Positions 11,945 through 22,986 are shown, counted from the stretch's first letter. The stretch: 64,000 nt of DNA from Serratia liquefaciens ATCC 27592 (GCF_000422085.1 NC_021741.1:620001-684000); one strand, 5' to 3'. A program made the numbers and translations. The notes: generated by a model from the sequence alone, not told the origin.

Positions 11945-13790
11945 TCACCAGATGATGATTGAGGGGCTGATCTATTTGGGATCGGCCGCGTTGTTTGTGC
12001 CGATTGCGGTGCGGCTCGGGCTGGGCTCGGTGTTGGGCTACCTGATTGCCGGCTGCATTATTGGCCCCTGGGGGCTGAAGCTGGTCTCCGATGCCGAATC
12101 GATCCTCACCTTTGCCGAAATCGGCGTGGTGCTGATGCTGTTTATCATCGGCCTGGAGTTGGATCCGAAACGGCTGTGGACGCTGCGCGCCTCGGTATTT
12201 GGCGGTGGCATTATTCAGATGGCAGCATGCGGATTGGCGCTGAGCGCCTTTTGCTACTTCCTCGGATTGAACTGGAAGGTGGCGCTGCTGATTGGCCTGA
12301 CGCTGGCGTTGTCATCCACCGCCATCGCCATGCAGGCCATGAGCGAACGTAACCTGACGCCGTCGCCGATTGGTCGTAGTGCGTTTGCGGCACTGCTGTT
12401 CCAGGATATCGCGGCGATCCCCCTGGTGGCGATGATCCCACTGCTGGCCAGCAGCGGTGCCACGACTACGTTAGCGGCGTTTTCCCTGTCAGCGGCCAAA
12501 GTAGTGGGTGCGCTGGCAATAGTGGTACTGCTGGGGCGCTATGTGACCCGGCCGCTGCTGCATTTTGTCGCGCGATCGGGCATGCGTGAGGTTTTCAGCG
12601 CCGTGGCGCTGTTCCTGGTGTTCGGCTTTGGCATTCTGCTGGAAATGGCCGGGCTGTCGATGGCGATGGGCGCCTTCCTCGCCGGGGTGCTGCTGGCAAG
12701 CTCTGAATACCGCCATGCGCTGGAAAGCGATATTCAGCCGTTCAAGGGGCTGCTGCTCGGGCTATTCTTTATCGGCGTTGGCATGTCGATCGACTTCGGT
12801 ACCTTGTTCCATCACCCGCTGCTGATCGCCTCACTGCTGCTGGGCTTTATGCTGATCAAGGCGGCGCTGCTGTGGCTGATTGGCCCCTGGCTTGGGGTGC
12901 CGAAGCGTCAACGCGGCATGTTCGCGATCCTGCTGGGTCAGGGCAGTGAGTTTGCCTTCGTGATCTTCGGCGCCGCTCAACTGGCCGGAGTATTGCCGCC
13001 AGATTGGGCCAAATCGTTGACGCTGGCGGTTGCCCTGTCGATGGCGGCGACGCCGCTGCTGCTGGTAGTGGCAACACGGCTCGAGAAAAATACGCCGAAA
13101 GACGAACGGCCGGCGGATGTGATTGATGAAGAGAACGCCAGCGTGATCATCGCCGGGTTTGGTCGTTTCGGTCAGATAGCCGGCCGTTTACTGCTGGCCA
13201 ATGGCGTACATACCGTGGTGTTGGATCACGATCCTGATCATATTGAAACGCTGCGCAAGTTCGATACCAAGGTGTTTTATGGTGATGCCACCCGCGCCGA
13301 TCTGCTGGAGGCCGCCGGTGCCGAGCACGCCAAGGTGTTGATCAACGCCATCGACGACGTGGAGGCTAACCTGCAACTGACCGAATTGGCCAAACGGCAC
13401 TTCCCGCACTTGAAAGTGGTAGCGCGCGCGCGTGATGTCGATCACTGGTATCAGTTGCGTCAGTTAGGCGTGGAAAAGCCGGAGCGTGAAACCTTTGAAA
13501 GCTCGCTACGCATTGGTCGTGAGACGCTGGAGTTGCTGGGGCTGGACGCCTACGAGGCGCGGGAAAAAGCGGATACGTTCCGCCGTTATAACCTGAAAAT
13601 GCTGGAAGACACGCTGGATAATTATCAGGATACCGAATTCCGCGTTGCCAGCCTGCAGCGGGCGAAAGAAATGCTCAGCGCGGCCATCGAACAGGATCAG
13701 GATCGGTTGGCACGAGTACCGCAGAGTGGTTGGCGTGGCAGTATTGATGGCAAAGCGCCGGAAGATGAGGTGGTGGAAGCCAAGGGATAA
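11937..13790 (+). CDS. kefC: Glutathione-gated potassium efflux system protein KefC
   Basis: 617 residues (E. coli 620). The N-terminal about 380 residues form a CPA2-type K+/H+ antiporter with 12-13 membrane segments. The C-terminal KTN/RCK domain begins at [19 protein letters not shown] (Rossmann loop, residues about 400-420) and carries the glutathione/NADH control site. It is closed by glutathione and opened by glutathione adducts, acidifying the cytoplasm to protect against electrophiles. The ATG at 11937 lies inside the end of kefF. The upstream in-frame extension from 11910 is within kefF and is not used. Confidence 0.95.
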   Translation: MDNHQMMIEGLIYLGSAALFVPIAVRLGLGSVLGYLIAGCIIGPWGLKLVSDAESILTFAEIGVVLMLFIIGLELDPKRLWTLRASVFGGGIIQMAACGLALSAFCYFLGLNWKVALLIGLTLALSSTAIAMQAMSERNLTPSPIGRSAFAALLFQDIAAIPLVAMIPLLASSGATTTLAAFSLSAAKVVGALAIVVLLGRYVTRPLLHFVARSGMREVFSAVALFLVFGFGILLEMAGLSMAMGAFLAGVLLASSEYRHALESDIQPFKGLLLGLFFIGVGMSIDFGTLFHHPLLIASLLLGFMLIKAALLWLIGPWLGVPKRQRGMFAILLGQGSEFAFVIFGAAQLAGVLPPDWAKSLTLAVALSMAATPLLLVVATRLEKNTPKDERPADVIDEENASVIIAGFGRFGQIAGRLLLANGVHTVVLDHDPDHIETLRKFDTKVFYGDATRADLLEAAGAEHAKVLINAIDDVEANLQLTELAKRHFPHLKVVARARDVDHWYQLRQLGVEKPERETFESSLRIGRETLELLGLDAYEAREKADTFRRYNLKMLEDTLDNYQDTEFRVASLQRAKEMLSAAIEQDQDRLARVPQSGWRGSIDGKAPEDEVVEAKG

Positions 13791-13797
13791 GCCTAAT

Positions 13798-13821
13798 GGG
13801 CGCAGCCGTCGGGCTGCGCCC
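13798..13821. terminator. Hairpin between convergent kefC and LysE-family gene
   Basis: GGGCGCAGCC-gtcg-GGCTGCGCCC, a perfect 10-bp stem 8 nt after the kefC stop and 13 nt before the stop of the convergent gene. It has no T-tract, so it may act as a 3'-end stabiliser as much as a terminator. Confidence 0.55.
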
Positions 13822-13833
13822 ACGATGGCCGAA

Positions 13834-14448
13834 TTAACTCAGCGCCACCTTGATACCCAGAGCAATCAGCATCCCGCCCAGCAGCTTATCCACCACCTTT
13901 TGCGTTTTCTCCAGGCCACGACGCACCGGTCCGCTTTGGATCAGGAACACCAGAACTGGCCACCAGAGAGCAGACAGGCCAAGGATAATTCCCGCATACC
14001 ACAGCTTTTCGCCCAACCCTGAGTCGATTTGCAGCACCTGGGTGAATACCGCCAGGAAGAACAGCGTAGCTTTTGGGTTGAGCAAATTGCACAGATAGCC
14101 CTGTACAAAGGCGCTTTTCAGGCTTGTTTGCTGCGGCGGCAGGTTACTGACGTTCATCTTGCTGCCGCTGCGCGACAGCAGTGCCTGAATGCCGACCCAA
14201 ATCAGGTAGACCGCACCGGCGTATTTCAGCACGTTGAACAGCCATGGCGTGGTGGTGATCACGACCGCCAGCCCGGCGACGCAGTAAGACATGTGAGTGG
14301 CGACGCCGCAGATCACGCCGAAAGCCGTCATCATCGCGGCCAGACGCGGGTAGCGGGCGGCGTTCTTGATCACCAGGAAAAAGTCCGGGCCGGGTGACAG
14401 CATGCCCAAGGTAGCGATACCAGCAACGAACAGCGAAGTTTCAAGCAT
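13834..14448 (-). CDS. LysE/RhtB-family amino-acid exporter
   Basis: 204 residues with about six hydrophobic segments, the size of the RhtB/LysE translocators that export amino acids or homoserine lactones. Typical features: TLGMLSPGPDFFLVIKNA near residues 14-31 (family motif GPxxxxV) and NLLNPKATLFFLAVFTQ in the second half. The ATG at 14448 follows GAGAGTCAAATC. Frame extensions upstream to 14595 are not conserved. Substrate cannot be read from the sequence. It is divergent from yjjP, with a 129-bp shared promoter region. Confidence 0.85.
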   Translation of the reverse strand: MLETSLFVAGIATLGMLSPGPDFFLVIKNAARYPRLAAMMTAFGVICGVATHMSYCVAGLAVVITTTPWLFNVLKYAGAVYLIWVGIQALLSRSGSKMNVSNLPPQQTSLKSAFVQGYLCNLLNPKATLFFLAVFTQVLQIDSGLGEKLWYAGIILGLSALWWPVLVFLIQSGPVRRGLEKTQKVVDKLLGGMLIALGIKVALS

Positions 14449-14577
14449 GATTTGACTCTCTGCACAAAAGGCGTAATGGAGGCGATAATAACGCCACGTC
14501 CCCTGATACGCATCAACCAAATGAGGTAATGTTTGGCAATATGATGAATATTCACTCAGGGATCTCGACGGGGCCTC

Positions 14578-15378
14578 ATGTATCAGACAACCCATATAGA
14601 CCAGCCGGAAGCGCAGCGACAGCAGCGTGAAATTACCCGCCTGTGCATTCAGTGCGCTTTACTGTTGCTGCAGCACGGTGCCGAGAGCACGGTGGTGGAG
14701 CAGTTATCGACCCGATTGGGGATAGCGCTGGGGATGGACAGCGTTGAAAGTTCGATCTCGGCCAATGCGGTGGTGCTGACCACCATCAGCCACGGTGAGT
14801 GTCTGACCACCACGCGCAAGAACGTCGATCGCGGCATCAATATGCAGATGGTGACGGAGGTGCAGCACATCGTTATTTTGGCAGAGCATCGGCTGGCGGA
14901 TGTGCATGACGTTGCCCGGCGCTTCGACAAGATCCGCCCTTTGCGTTATCCACGCTGGCTGGTGGTATTGATGGTGGCGCTGTCATGCGGTTGTTTCAGC
15001 GTGCTGAACGGCGGCGATCAAAAGGCCTTTGCCGTCACCTTTATTGCCAGCGGCCTGGCTATGTCGGTGCGTCAGGTGCTGACCGCACGCCACATGAATC
15101 CCTTGATTAACTTTTGCCTGACGGCCTTTGTCGCGACCTCGGTTTCCGGGCTGTTGCTGCGGCTGCCGCTGTTTAACGAAACCTCCACCGTGGCGATGGC
15201 CGCCAGCGTATTGCTGCTGGTGCCCGGTTTCCCGCTGATTAACGCGGTGGCCGACATGTTCAAGGGCCACGTCAATACCGGTTTGGCGCGCTGGGCGATG
15301 GCCAGTCTGCTGACGCTGGCTACCTGTATCGGCGTGGTGATGGCGATGTCGCTGTGGGATCTGCGGGGGTGGTCATGA
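14578..15378 (+). CDS. yjjP: YjjP-like large subunit of ThrE-type exporter
   Basis: 266 residues (E. coli YjjP 256). The N-terminal half is a soluble DUF1212/ThrE domain with the segment [20 protein letters not shown]; the C-terminal half has about five membrane segments. With the overlapping yjjB it forms a two-component exporter; in E. coli the pair has been linked to succinate export, and the family is otherwise annotated as threonine/serine exporter. The start ATG at 14578 sits at the end of the divergent promoter region. The stop overlaps the yjjB start (ATGA), implying coupled synthesis of the two subunits. Confidence 0.85.
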   Translation: MYQTTHIDQPEAQRQQREITRLCIQCALLLLQHGAESTVVEQLSTRLGIALGMDSVESSISANAVVLTTISHGECLTTTRKNVDRGINMQMVTEVQHIVILAEHRLADVHDVARRFDKIRPLRYPRWLVVLMVALSCGCFSVLNGGDQKAFAVTFIASGLAMSVRQVLTARHMNPLINFCLTAFVATSVSGLLLRLPLFNETSTVAMAASVLLLVPGFPLINAVADMFKGHVNTGLARWAMASLLTLATCIGVVMAMSLWDLRGWS

Positions 15379-15839
15379 GTCTGCTCTGGGCCTTATTGCA
15401 GGATATGCTGCTGGCGGCGGTGCCGGCGTTGGGTTTCGCCATGGTGTTCAACGTGCCGCTGCGCGCACTGCGCTATTGCGCGCTGTTGGGGGCGATTGGC
15501 CACGGCTCCCGCATGCTGATGATGCATGTGGGGATGAATATTGAATGGTCATCGCTGCTGGCGGCGATCCTGATTGGCATCATCGGTATTTATTGGTCGC
15601 GCTGGCTGTTGGCGCATCCGAAGGTGTTTACCGTGGCGGCAGTGATCCCGATGTTCCCCGGTATCTCGGCCTATACCGCGATGATCAGCGTGGTGGAGAT
15701 TTCGCATCTGGGTTACAGCGAGGCGCTGATGGCCACCATGATGACCAACTTCCTCAAAGCCTGCTTTATCGTGGGGGCATTATCGATTGGGCTGTCATTA
15801 CCTGGGCTGTGGTTATACCGCAAACGTCCCGGCGTTTAA
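15375..15839 (+). CDS. yjjB: YjjB-like small subunit of ThrE-type exporter
   Basis: 154 residues, about five membrane segments, ThrE_2 (DUF3815) type. The motif [20 protein letters not shown] marks the family. The ATG at 15375 overlaps the yjjP stop in an ATGA; earlier in-frame codons would lie well inside yjjP. Partner and role are as for yjjP. Confidence 0.85.
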   Translation: MSLLWALLQDMLLAAVPALGFAMVFNVPLRALRYCALLGAIGHGSRMLMMHVGMNIEWSSLLAAILIGIIGIYWSRWLLAHPKVFTVAAVIPMFPGISAYTAMISVVEISHLGYSEALMATMMTNFLKACFIVGALSIGLSLPGLWLYRKRPGV

Positions 15840-15982
15840 GGATCATGGGCCAAAAATTGTTGGGCATTAGATATACTGATAAGAGCTATCTTATATATTC
15901 ATATTGCTTGATTAGCCTATCGACGACCGTTGGGGCTTTACGTATAGTGTGAGCAATTTTGCTGCCTACACAGGGTTTAACA

Positions 15983-16465
15983 ATGATTATCAGCCTGATC
16001 GCTGCCTTGGCGGCGGATCGCGTTATTGGCATGGAAAACGCCATGCCTTGGCACCTGCCGGCGGACCTCGCGTGGTTTAAACGTAACACGCTGAATAAAC
16101 CGGTTATTATGGGCCGTAAAACTTTCGAGTCTATTGGTCGTCCGTTACCGGGCCGCCATAACATCGTGTTGAGCAGCCGTCCTGGCACCGACGCCGGGGT
16201 GACCTGGGCGACTTCGCTGGACGAAGCGCTGGCCGCAGCCGGTGATGTGGAAGAAGTGATGGTGATGGGCGGCGGGCGTATTTATACCCAGTTCCTGGCA
16301 CGCGCTAACCGTATGTACCTGACGCATATCGATGCCGAAGTCGGCGGTGACACCCATTTCCCAGACTATGAGCCGGACGAATGGGAAACCTCGTTCAGCG
16401 AGTTCCACGATGCCGACGAGTTGAATTCTCACAGCTATTGTTTCGAGATCCTGGAACGCCGTTAA
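15983..16465 (+). CDS. folA: Dihydrofolate reductase
   Basis: 160 residues (E. coli 159). It reduces dihydrofolate with NADPH, keeping the one-carbon pool charged, and is the trimethoprim target. Visible: [20 protein letters not shown], the active-site loop [12 protein letters not shown] with the catalytic acid Asp28, and the NADPH-binding [15 protein letters not shown] and MVMGGGRIY. The ATG at 15983 reproduces the standard N-terminus. A longer frame from 15959 adds residues absent from the family. It is monocistronic, with its own terminator. Confidence 0.97.
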   Translation: MIISLIAALAADRVIGMENAMPWHLPADLAWFKRNTLNKPVIMGRKTFESIGRPLPGRHNIVLSSRPGTDAGVTWATSLDEALAAAGDVEEVMVMGGGRIYTQFLARANRMYLTHIDAEVGGDTHFPDYEPDEWETSFSEFHDADELNSHSYCFEILERR

Positions 16466-16493
16466 TGGCCGGCGATTAACCGTATCCTTCTGA

Positions 16494-16525
16494 GGGCGCA
16501 AGTGATTGCGCCCTTTGTCTTTTTA
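16494..16525 (+). terminator. Rho-independent terminator of folA
   Basis: GGGCGCA-agtgat-TGCGCCC stem followed by TTTGTCTTTTT, 28 nt after the folA stop. Confidence 0.88.
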
Positions 16526-16550
16526 CCACCCACCTCTCCCTGACTTTTCG

Positions 16551-16584
16551 TTGTAACATTTTCGTCACACTTCCTGATTAGTAT
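16551..16584 (+). promoter_or_regulatory. Pho-box-like promoter of phoX
   Basis: TTGTAAC-ATTT-TCGTCAC (16551-16568) reproduces the two 7-bp direct repeats separated by 4 bp of a PhoB box (consensus CTGTCAT-AAA(A/T)-CTGTCA(C/T)). Ten bp further lies TAGTAT (16579-16584), a plausible -10 at the spacing usual for Pho promoters, where the second repeat stands in for the -35. Seen in the sequence; PhoB binding is inferred. Confidence 0.5.
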
Positions 16585-16659
16585 GAAGCCCAACTCTGAG
16601 CGCCCCGGCAACTCTGGTGAATCTCGATCGCGGCGCCATATTAAAAAGGAAATAAACCT

Positions 16660-18549
16660 ATGACGACCAAAATTGAGCAATTAGATGCCGATCGCCTGAC
16701 CGATCCCACTCGCCGTAAACTGTTGCTGGGCAGCGCCGGTGCCGTTGGCCTGGCCGGTTTCCTCGGCGGCGGTATTTGGACGGTTTCCGCTCAGGCTCTG
16801 GCGGAAGATTTGCCACCGAACAAGCTGCTGGGCTTTAAAGGGATTGCCGCTTCCACCGCTGATGAGGTGGCGATTGCGCCAGGCTATCGCGCCGAGGTGC
16901 TGATCTCCTGGGGTGATCCGCTGGTTGAGGGGGCTGCCGCTTTCGACCCACAGGGCAACAACAGCGCTGCCGATCAGGAAAAGCAATTCGGCGATAATAA
17001 TGACGGTATGAGCTTCTTCCCGATTGATGACAATCACGGCGTGATGGCCATCAACAACGAATACGTCAACGAGCAATACCTGTTTGCTCACGGCGGCACC
17101 AAAGCCACCAGTCTTGAAGACGTGCGCAAGTCACAGGCTGCCCATGGCGTTTCTATCGTGGCGGTACGCCGTGTGGGCGATAGCCAACGTTGGGAGGTCG
17201 AGCGCCCATCGCGTTATAACCGCCGGATCACCGCCAACACCGAGATGCAATTCAGCGGCCCGGCTGCCGGGCATGTGCTGTTGCAAACGGCGGCGGATCC
17301 TGGCGGCCGCAAGGTATTGGGTACCTTCGGTAACTGCGCCAACGGGAAAACCCCTTGGGGCACTTACCTGACCTGCGAAGAGAATTTCGATACCTATTTC
17401 GGCACTCACCAGGCCGACTACAAGACCACGGCGGACCAAAAGCGCTATACGTTGAAAGTCAGCGAACCTGAGCGTAACTGGCCGGATTACGATGAACGCT
17501 TTGACGTGGCGAAGAACCCTAATGAATTCAATCGTCATGGCTGGATCGTCGAAATCGACCCAATGAACCCTGGCTCAACGCCAATCAAACATACCGCGCT
17601 GGGCCGTTTCAAACATGAAAATGCGGCGGTGACCGTCGCCAAGGATGGTCGCCTGGTGGTCTACATGGGTGACGATGAGCGTGGTGAGCACATCTATAAG
17701 TACGTATCCAAAGGCGTGGTTGATGTGGCTAACCCGGCCAACAACCGCAGCCTGCTGGACGAAGGCACTTTATATGTGGCGCAGTTTGACGGGGACGCCA
17801 ACGGCACACCGCTGAAAGGTACCGGGCGCTGGATAGCGCTGGAGTTCGGTAAAAATGGCCTGACGCCGGAAAATGGTTTCAGCGATGAGGCGGAAGTGTT
17901 GATCTTCGCCCGCAAGGCTGCGGCGCAGGTGGGGGCTACCAAAATGGACCGGCCGGAATGGATCGCCGTCAATCCACATGATGGGCGCGCCTATTGCACG
18001 CTGACCAACAACAGCAAACGTGGTGAAGAAGGTATGCCGTTGAATGCCGCTAACCCGCGACCGAACAATGTCTACGGCCAAATTATCCGTTGGGATGAAG
18101 GCGGTGATGCCACAGCTGCGTCATTCAACTGGGATATTTACGCGCTGTGCGGTAACCCGATTGCCCATCCGGAAGGCGTGAATCGCGGCACACCCAATAT
18201 CACGGCCGAGAATACTTTCAACAGTCCGGACGGACTGGGCTTTGATAAGACCGGTCGCCTGTGGATCCTCACCGACGGCAAATACAGCAACAAGGGCGAC
18301 TATGCCGGACAGGGCAACAACCAAATGCTGGTGGGCGATCCGCAAAGTGGCGAAATCCGCCGCTTTATGGTTGGGCCAAAGTCATGCGAACTGACCGGCA
18401 TTACCTTTACCCCCGATTACAAGACGATGTTCGTCAACGTACAGCACCCGGGTGAAGAAGGTGACTCTCATTTCCCGAACAATAGCCCGCGTCCGCGTTC
18501 ATCGGTATTGATGATTACGCGTGAAGACGGTGGAGTGATTGGGGCTTAA
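16660..18549 (+). CDS. phoX: PhoX-type alkaline phosphatase, Tat-exported
   Basis: 629 residues of the PhoX/DUF839 family, calcium- and iron-dependent phosphatases that release phosphate from organic esters in the periplasm. The N-terminus carries a twin-arginine signal (TRRKLLLG, Arg18-Arg19, then a hydrophobic stretch ending SAQALA), consistent with export as a folded metalloprotein. Internal motifs: AINNEYVNE, TYLTCEENFDTYFG, NEFNRHGWIVEIDP, RFKHENAAV, YMGDDERGEHIYKYV and SPDGLGFD, positions that supply metal ligands in this family. It has a Pho-box-like promoter. It is not part of the E. coli arrangement (folA is followed directly by apaH there), so it is a local insertion. Substrate range is unknown. 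Confidence 0.9.
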   Translation: MTTKIEQLDADRLTDPTRRKLLLGSAGAVGLAGFLGGGIWTVSAQALAEDLPPNKLLGFKGIAASTADEVAIAPGYRAEVLISWGDPLVEGAAAFDPQGNNSAADQEKQFGDNNDGMSFFPIDDNHGVMAINNEYVNEQYLFAHGGTKATSLEDVRKSQAAHGVSIVAVRRVGDSQRWEVERPSRYNRRITANTEMQFSGPAAGHVLLQTAADPGGRKVLGTFGNCANGKTPWGTYLTCEENFDTYFGTHQADYKTTADQKRYTLKVSEPERNWPDYDERFDVAKNPNEFNRHGWIVEIDPMNPGSTPIKHTALGRFKHENAAVTVAKDGRLVVYMGDDERGEHIYKYVSKGVVDVANPANNRSLLDEGTLYVAQFDGDANGTPLKGTGRWIALEFGKNGLTPENGFSDEAEVLIFARKAAAQVGATKMDRPEWIAVNPHDGRAYCTLTNNSKRGEEGMPLNAANPRPNNVYGQIIRWDEGGDATAASFNWDIYALCGNPIAHPEGVNRGTPNITAENTFNSPDGLGFDKTGRLWILTDGKYSNKGDYAGQGNNQMLVGDPQSGEIRRFMVGPKSCELTGITFTPDYKTMFVNVQHPGEEGDSHFPNNSPRPRSSVLMITREDGGVIGA

Positions 18550-18561
18550 GAAGAAAACAGC

Positions 18562-18581
18562 GGGGCGGCATTGGCCGCCCC
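18562..18581. terminator. Hairpin between convergent phoX and apaH
   Basis: GGGGCGGC-attg-GCCGCCCC, a perfect 8-bp stem 12 nt after the phoX stop and 7 nt beyond the apaH stop. On the minus strand it is followed by a T-rich stretch (GTTTTCTTCTT), so it may terminate the apaH transcript as well. Confidence 0.6.
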
Positions 18582-18588
18582 GACGGGA

Positions 18589-19440
18589 TTATGACGCGGC
18601 CTGCTGGTGTACGCTGTCGGACAGATCGCTGCGATGGGCCGGTTGGGTAAAGTACTGCCGGTCTTCCCAACGCAACATGGTCAAATCGCCCCCCCAGCAA
18701 CAGCCGGTATCCAGGCCAATAATGCCTTCCGGCGTGCCTTTGCCTTCCAGTGATGCCCAGTGACCGAAAACAATGGTGTAATCGGCGTCGACCAATCGTG
18801 GCAAATCAAACCAGGGTTTCAGCGGAGCAGGCGCAGTGCCTGGCGCATCTTTGCAGATCATATCGAGTTGGCCGTTCGGGAAGCAGTAGCGCATGCGCGT
18901 CAGGGCATTGGTGCTGAAACGCAAGCGCGCCAGCCCGCTTAGCTCTGGGCTCCAGTTGTTCGGCATGTCACCGTACATGGCGTCGAGGAACAGCGGATAG
19001 CTGTCGCTGCTCAGTACGGCTTCCACTTCACGGGCACAGGTTTGCGCAGTTTCAATGTCCCACTGCGGCGTGATGCCGGCATGCGCCATTACCAGCTTGA
19101 TTTGTTCATCGACCTGCAGCACCGGTTGGCGGCGCAGCCAGTTGATCAGCTCATCGGCGTCTGGCGCTTCCAGCAACGACGTAATGCGATCTTTGGGTTT
19201 ATTGCGGCTGATGCCGGCATAAACGGCCAGCAGATGCAGATCGTGATTGCCCAGCACCATGCGTACTGCTGGTCCGAGTGAGCGCACGTAGCGCAGCACG
19301 TCTAGTGAACCGGGGCCACGCGCGACCAGATCGCCGGTCAGCCACAGCTGGTCATGCTGGGGATCGAAGGCAACCTGGGCCAATAGCGACTTGAGTTCAT
19401 CAAAACAGCCATGAACGTCGCCGATAAGATATGTCGACAT
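18589..19440 (-). CDS. apaH: Symmetrical bis(5'-nucleosyl)-tetraphosphatase
   Basis: 283 residues (E. coli 280), calcineurin-like metallophosphoesterase. It splits Ap4A into two ADP and, in E. coli, also decaps Np4-capped RNA. Metal-binding motifs in order: LIGDVHGC (residues 5-12), [28 protein letters not shown] and [10 protein letters not shown]. It begins 2 nt after the apaG stop and is the last gene of the lptD-surA-pdxA-rsmA-apaG-apaH series. Confidence 0.96.
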   Translation of the reverse strand: MSTYLIGDVHGCFDELKSLLAQVAFDPQHDQLWLTGDLVARGPGSLDVLRYVRSLGPAVRMVLGNHDLHLLAVYAGISRNKPKDRITSLLEAPDADELINWLRRQPVLQVDEQIKLVMAHAGITPQWDIETAQTCAREVEAVLSSDSYPLFLDAMYGDMPNNWSPELSGLARLRFSTNALTRMRYCFPNGQLDMICKDAPGTAPAPLKPWFDLPRLVDADYTIVFGHWASLEGKGTPEGIIGLDTGCCWGGDLTMLRWEDRQYFTQPAHRSDLSDSVHQQAAS

Positions 19441-19442
19441 AA

Positions 19443-19820
19443 TCAGTGAATCAGCGTTGGAATGGCTAAGCGGAACACGGGAATAGCGGTCTGGAACGGC
19501 TGACCCTGATGATCAACCATTTCGTAATGGCCTTCCATGGTACCCAGTGGCGTTTCAAGAATGGCGCCGCTGGTGTATTGGAATTCGCCCCCGGGCGGAA
19601 TGAGCGGCTGCTCGCCGACCACGCCTTCGCCCTGAACTTCGGTTTGACGGCCATTGCTGTTGGTGATCAACCAGTAACGGCCGAGCAGCTGCACGTTGAA
19701 ACGCCCCAGATTGCGAATGGTGATGGTATAAGCGAAGACGTAACGTTCTTCCTCAGGTATCGACTGTGATTCCACATAGACACTTTGTACCTGAATACAT
19801 ACGCGAGGCGAATCAATCAT
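19443..19820 (-). CDS. apaG: ApaG, Co2+/Mg2+ efflux-associated protein
   Basis: 125 residues, identical in length to E. coli ApaG, a fibronectin-III-like beta-sandwich. Conserved blocks: [57 protein letters not shown] and [12 protein letters not shown]. Biochemical role is unresolved; mutants in Salmonella affect Co2+ resistance and Mg2+ efflux. The ATG at 19820 gives the conserved MIDSPRV start; the upstream ATG two codons earlier is possible but unneeded. It lies between rsmA (12 nt) and apaH (2 nt). Confidence 0.95.
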
Positions 19821-19832
19821 GATCACTACTCC

Positions 19833-20651
19833 TTATTGCTGCGGCGCGGGATTGGCTGAAAGCCAGTTAGCCAGCTTACAGTATTGCGCCACAGAAATAT
19901 TTTCTGCTCTAAGTACCGGATCGATACCCAATTCCGTCAGTTGCTCCGGAGTGAACAAATCCCCCAGGCTATTGCGGACAGTTTTCCGGCGCTGGTTGAA
20001 CGCCTGAGTCGTGATGCGGCTCAGCATGCGCACGTCACCCACCGGATTTGGATTCACCTTGTGCGGTACCAGACGTACCACTGCGGAATCCACTTTCGGC
20101 GCCGGAGTGAACGAAGTTGGTGGCACTTCCAGCACCGGAATAACGTTGCAGTAGTACTGCGCCATCACGGTTAAACGCCCGTAGGCTTTGCTGTTAGGGC
20201 CAGCAACCAGGCGGTTGACCACCTCTTTTTGCAACATAAAGTGCATGTCGCGAATGGCCTGAGTATAGCTGAAAAGGTGGAACATCAGCGGCGTCGAGAT
20301 GTTGTACGGCAGGTTACCAAATACGCGCAGCGGTTGGCCAGCCTGCTCGGCCATTTCGGCGAAGTTCACCGTCATGGCATCTTGCTGGTGAATGGTCAGC
20401 TTGTCTTTCAACTGCGGGTGGTTTGCCAGACGGGCCGCCAGATCGCGGTCCAGCTCAATCACCGTCATGCGGTCCATGCGCGCGCCGACCGGCTCGGTCA
20501 GTGCGCCCAGGCCGGGACCGATTTCAACGACCGCTTCGCCCGGCATTGGGTGAATGGCGGAAACAATGCTATCGATGACAAACTGATCGGTTAAAAAGTT
20601 CTGTCCAAAGCGTTTGCGGGCAAAGTGCCCTTGGTGGACTTTATTATTCAT
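19833..20651 (-). CDS. rsmA: 16S rRNA (adenine1518/1519-N6)-dimethyltransferase
   Basis: 272 residues (E. coli KsgA 273). It dimethylates the two adjacent adenines of the 3'-terminal hairpin of 16S rRNA late in 30S assembly; loss gives kasugamycin resistance. Visible: [11 protein letters not shown], the SAM-binding [11 protein letters not shown] (motif I), the catalytic NLPYNIS (motif IV) and [16 protein letters not shown]. The start at 20651 overlaps the pdxA stop by 8 nt, so expression is coupled to pdxA as in E. coli. Confidence 0.97.
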   Translation of the reverse strand: MNNKVHQGHFARKRFGQNFLTDQFVIDSIVSAIHPMPGEAVVEIGPGLGALTEPVGARMDRMTVIELDRDLAARLANHPQLKDKLTIHQQDAMTVNFAEMAEQAGQPLRVFGNLPYNISTPLMFHLFSYTQAIRDMHFMLQKEVVNRLVAGPNSKAYGRLTVMAQYYCNVIPVLEVPPTSFTPAPKVDSAVVRLVPHKVNPNPVGDVRMLSRITTQAFNQRRKTVRNSLGDLFTPEQLTELGIDPVLRAENISVAQYCKLANWLSANPAPQQ

Positions 20652-21636
20652 TACAATTAATTATCATTTTAATGGCGAGATTCAAGGCCGTTTTGAAACT
20701 GCCCGCATCGGCGGTGCCGGTGCCGGCCAGTTCCAGAGCGGTACCGTGGTCGACCGAGGTACGGATAAAAGGCAAACCGAGGGTAATGTTTACCGCCCGG
20801 CCGAACCCTTGGTATTTTAGCACCGGCAGGCCCTGATCGTGATACATCGCCAGCACCGCATCCGCATGTTGCAGATACTTGGGCTGGAACAGGGTGTCCG
20901 CCGGCAGCGGGCCGATCAGATGAATACCTTCAGTCCGCAGCGCGTCTAGCGCCGGGATGATGGTATCTATCTCTTCGCGTCCCATATGGCCGCCTTCTCC
21001 CGCATGCGGGTTCAGTCCGCAGACATATATCTGCGGCTGGGCGATGCCAAATTTGGTTTTCAGATCGTTGTCGAGAATACGGATGACTTCGAACAGGCTT
21101 CGGCGAGTGATGGCACCAGGCACTGCCAGCAAAGGCAGGTGGGTGGTTGCCAGCGCTACGCGCAGTTCTTCGGTCGCCAGCATCATTACCACGCGGTCGC
21201 AACCGCTGCGATCGGCAAAGAATTCGGTATGGCCGATAAAGGGCACACCGGCGTCGTTGATCACGCCCTTGTTCACCGGACCGGTGATCAGCGCAGCAAA
21301 CTCGCCGTTCAGGCAACCGTCACAGGCGCGCGCCAGCGTTTCCACCACATAAGCGCTGTTACCGACATTCAGCTCACCAGCCACTACTGGATGAGCAGTC
21401 GCAACCGGCAATACCGTCAACGTACCCGCACGCTGTGGCTGAGCGGGGTGCTGTGGTTGATAGGTGCGCAGCTGTAGCGGCAGGTTCAACTGTCGGGCGC
21501 GTTCAAGCAACAAGGCCGGATCCGCGCACACCACCAGTTCAACAGGCCAATCCTGTTGCGCCAGCGCTGCCACTAAATCCGGCCCAACCCCGGCAGGCTC
21601 GCCGGGGGTGATTACGATACGATTATTGTTGTGCAT
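20644..21636 (-). CDS. pdxA: 4-hydroxythreonine-4-phosphate dehydrogenase
   Basis: 330 residues (E. coli 329). NAD-dependent oxidation of 4-phosphohydroxy-L-threonine in the DXP-dependent pyridoxal-phosphate pathway. Conserved: [14 protein letters not shown] at the N-terminus, [32 protein letters not shown] and [15 protein letters not shown] (metal-binding histidines). The ATG at 21636 lies 14 nt inside surA; a TTG three codons earlier is an alternative. It overlaps rsmA at its 3' end. Confidence 0.96.
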   Translation of the reverse strand: MHNNNRIVITPGEPAGVGPDLVAALAQQDWPVELVVCADPALLLERARQLNLPLQLRTYQPQHPAQPQRAGTLTVLPVATAHPVVAGELNVGNSAYVVETLARACDGCLNGEFAALITGPVNKGVINDAGVPFIGHTEFFADRSGCDRVVMMLATEELRVALATTHLPLLAVPGAITRRSLFEVIRILDNDLKTKFGIAQPQIYVCGLNPHAGEGGHMGREEIDTIIPALDALRTEGIHLIGPLPADTLFQPKYLQHADAVLAMYHDQGLPVLKYQGFGRAVNITLGLPFIRTSVDHGTALELAGTGTADAGSFKTALNLAIKMIINCNE

Positions 21637-22921
21637 TACCGTCAAGGATCTTCACGTAAGCCTGAGCACGTTGTTCCTGCATCCAGGTCTGCGCTTCTTC
21701 AGCAAACTTGCGGTTGAACAGCATGCGGTAAGCGCGATCTTTTTGCGCCGCATCGGTTTTGTCCACCTGACGCGTATCCAGCAGCTGGATCAGGTGCCAG
21801 CCGAAGGAAGAGTGTACCGGTTGGCTGACCTCGCCTTTGCTCAGCTTCATCAACGCGTCGCGGAAGGCCGGATCGTAGATGTCTGGAGAAGCCCAGCCCA
21901 GATCGCCGCCCTGCAGTGCAGAACCCGGATCCTGAGAAAGCTGTTTGGCTTCGTCAGCAAACTTGGCGCGACCGCTCTTGATAGCTTCGGCTACCGCCTG
22001 CAGCTTGGCACGCGCCTGATCGTCGGTCAGCACCACGGAAGGTTTCAGCAGAATGTGGCGAGCATGAACCTCGGTGACAGATACCGACTGGTTGGCGCCA
22101 CGGATATCATTCACTTTCAGGATGTGGAAGCCGACGCCGGAACGGATTGGCCCAACCACGTCGCCTTTTTTGGCGTTAACCAGTCTTTCGGCGAACAGGG
22201 TAGGGATCTCCTGCAGCTTGCCCCAGCCCATATTACCGCCTTTCAGCGCCTGGGAATCGGCAGAGTAGGAGATCGCCAGCTTGCCGAAGTCGGCGCCGCC
22301 GTTGATTTCACCCATCAGCTGTTTAGCCAGGGCTTCAGCATCGTCAACCTGCGCCTGTGTCGGGTTCTCCGGCAGCGGGATCAGGATGTGGCTGATGTTC
22401 ATTTCGGTATCGCTGCCGTTCTGAGCGCCAACCTGAGTCGCCAGTGAGTCCACTTCCTGAGGCAGGATGGTGACGCGGCGGCGAACTTCGTTGTTACGCA
22501 CTTCGCTGATCAGCATTTCTTTGCGGATCTGTGAACGGTAAGTGTTGTAGTTCAGACCTTCATACGCCAGACGACTGCGCATCTGATCGATGCTCATTTT
22601 GTTCTGTGCGGCGATGTTGCCGATGGCTTTGTCCAGATCGGCATCGGAGACGTTAATCCCCATTTTCTTGGCCATCTGCAGTTGGATGTTATCCATAATC
22701 AGACGTTCAAGGATCTGGTGACGCAGGGTCTTGTCATCCGGCAATTGCTGACCGGCCTGCTGCGCATTGAGCTTCACCGACTGCAACAGGGTGTTTACGT
22801 CGCTCTCAAGTACCACGCCGTTATCCACGACGGCGGCGACTTTATCCACTTCTTGGGGTGCTGCGAACGCGGTATTGGCACAAACCACCAATCCGAGAAT
22901 AAGCGTTCTCCAGTTCTTCAT
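21623..22921 (-). CDS. surA: Periplasmic peptidyl-prolyl isomerase/chaperone SurA
   Basis: 432 residues (E. coli 428). The signal peptide ([20 protein letters not shown], cleavage before APQEVDK) is followed by a SurA N-domain (about 25-165), two parvulin domains (beginning near [14 protein letters not shown] and [16 protein letters not shown]) and a C-terminal helix. It escorts outer-membrane proteins, among them LptD encoded immediately upstream, to the BAM complex. The ATG at 22921 is chosen because it gives the signal peptide; the frame upstream to 22990 overlaps lptD and is not conserved. Confidence 0.97.
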   Translation of the reverse strand: MKNWRTLILGLVVCANTAFAAPQEVDKVAAVVDNGVVLESDVNTLLQSVKLNAQQAGQQLPDDKTLRHQILERLIMDNIQLQMAKKMGINVSDADLDKAIGNIAAQNKMSIDQMRSRLAYEGLNYNTYRSQIRKEMLISEVRNNEVRRRVTILPQEVDSLATQVGAQNGSDTEMNISHILIPLPENPTQAQVDDAEALAKQLMGEINGGADFGKLAISYSADSQALKGGNMGWGKLQEIPTLFAERLVNAKKGDVVGPIRSGVGFHILKVNDIRGANQSVSVTEVHARHILLKPSVVLTDDQARAKLQAVAEAIKSGRAKFADEAKQLSQDPGSALQGGDLGWASPDIYDPAFRDALMKLSKGEVSQPVHSSFGWHLIQLLDTRQVDKTDAAQKDRAYRMLFNRKFAEEAQTWMQEQRAQAYVKILDGNAQQ

Positions 22922-22986
22922 ACTTTTCCCATTCTGTAATCCGCAAATGCGGGTGAAAGTTCTCGTTTTCAAAGTGTTACAAAGTA

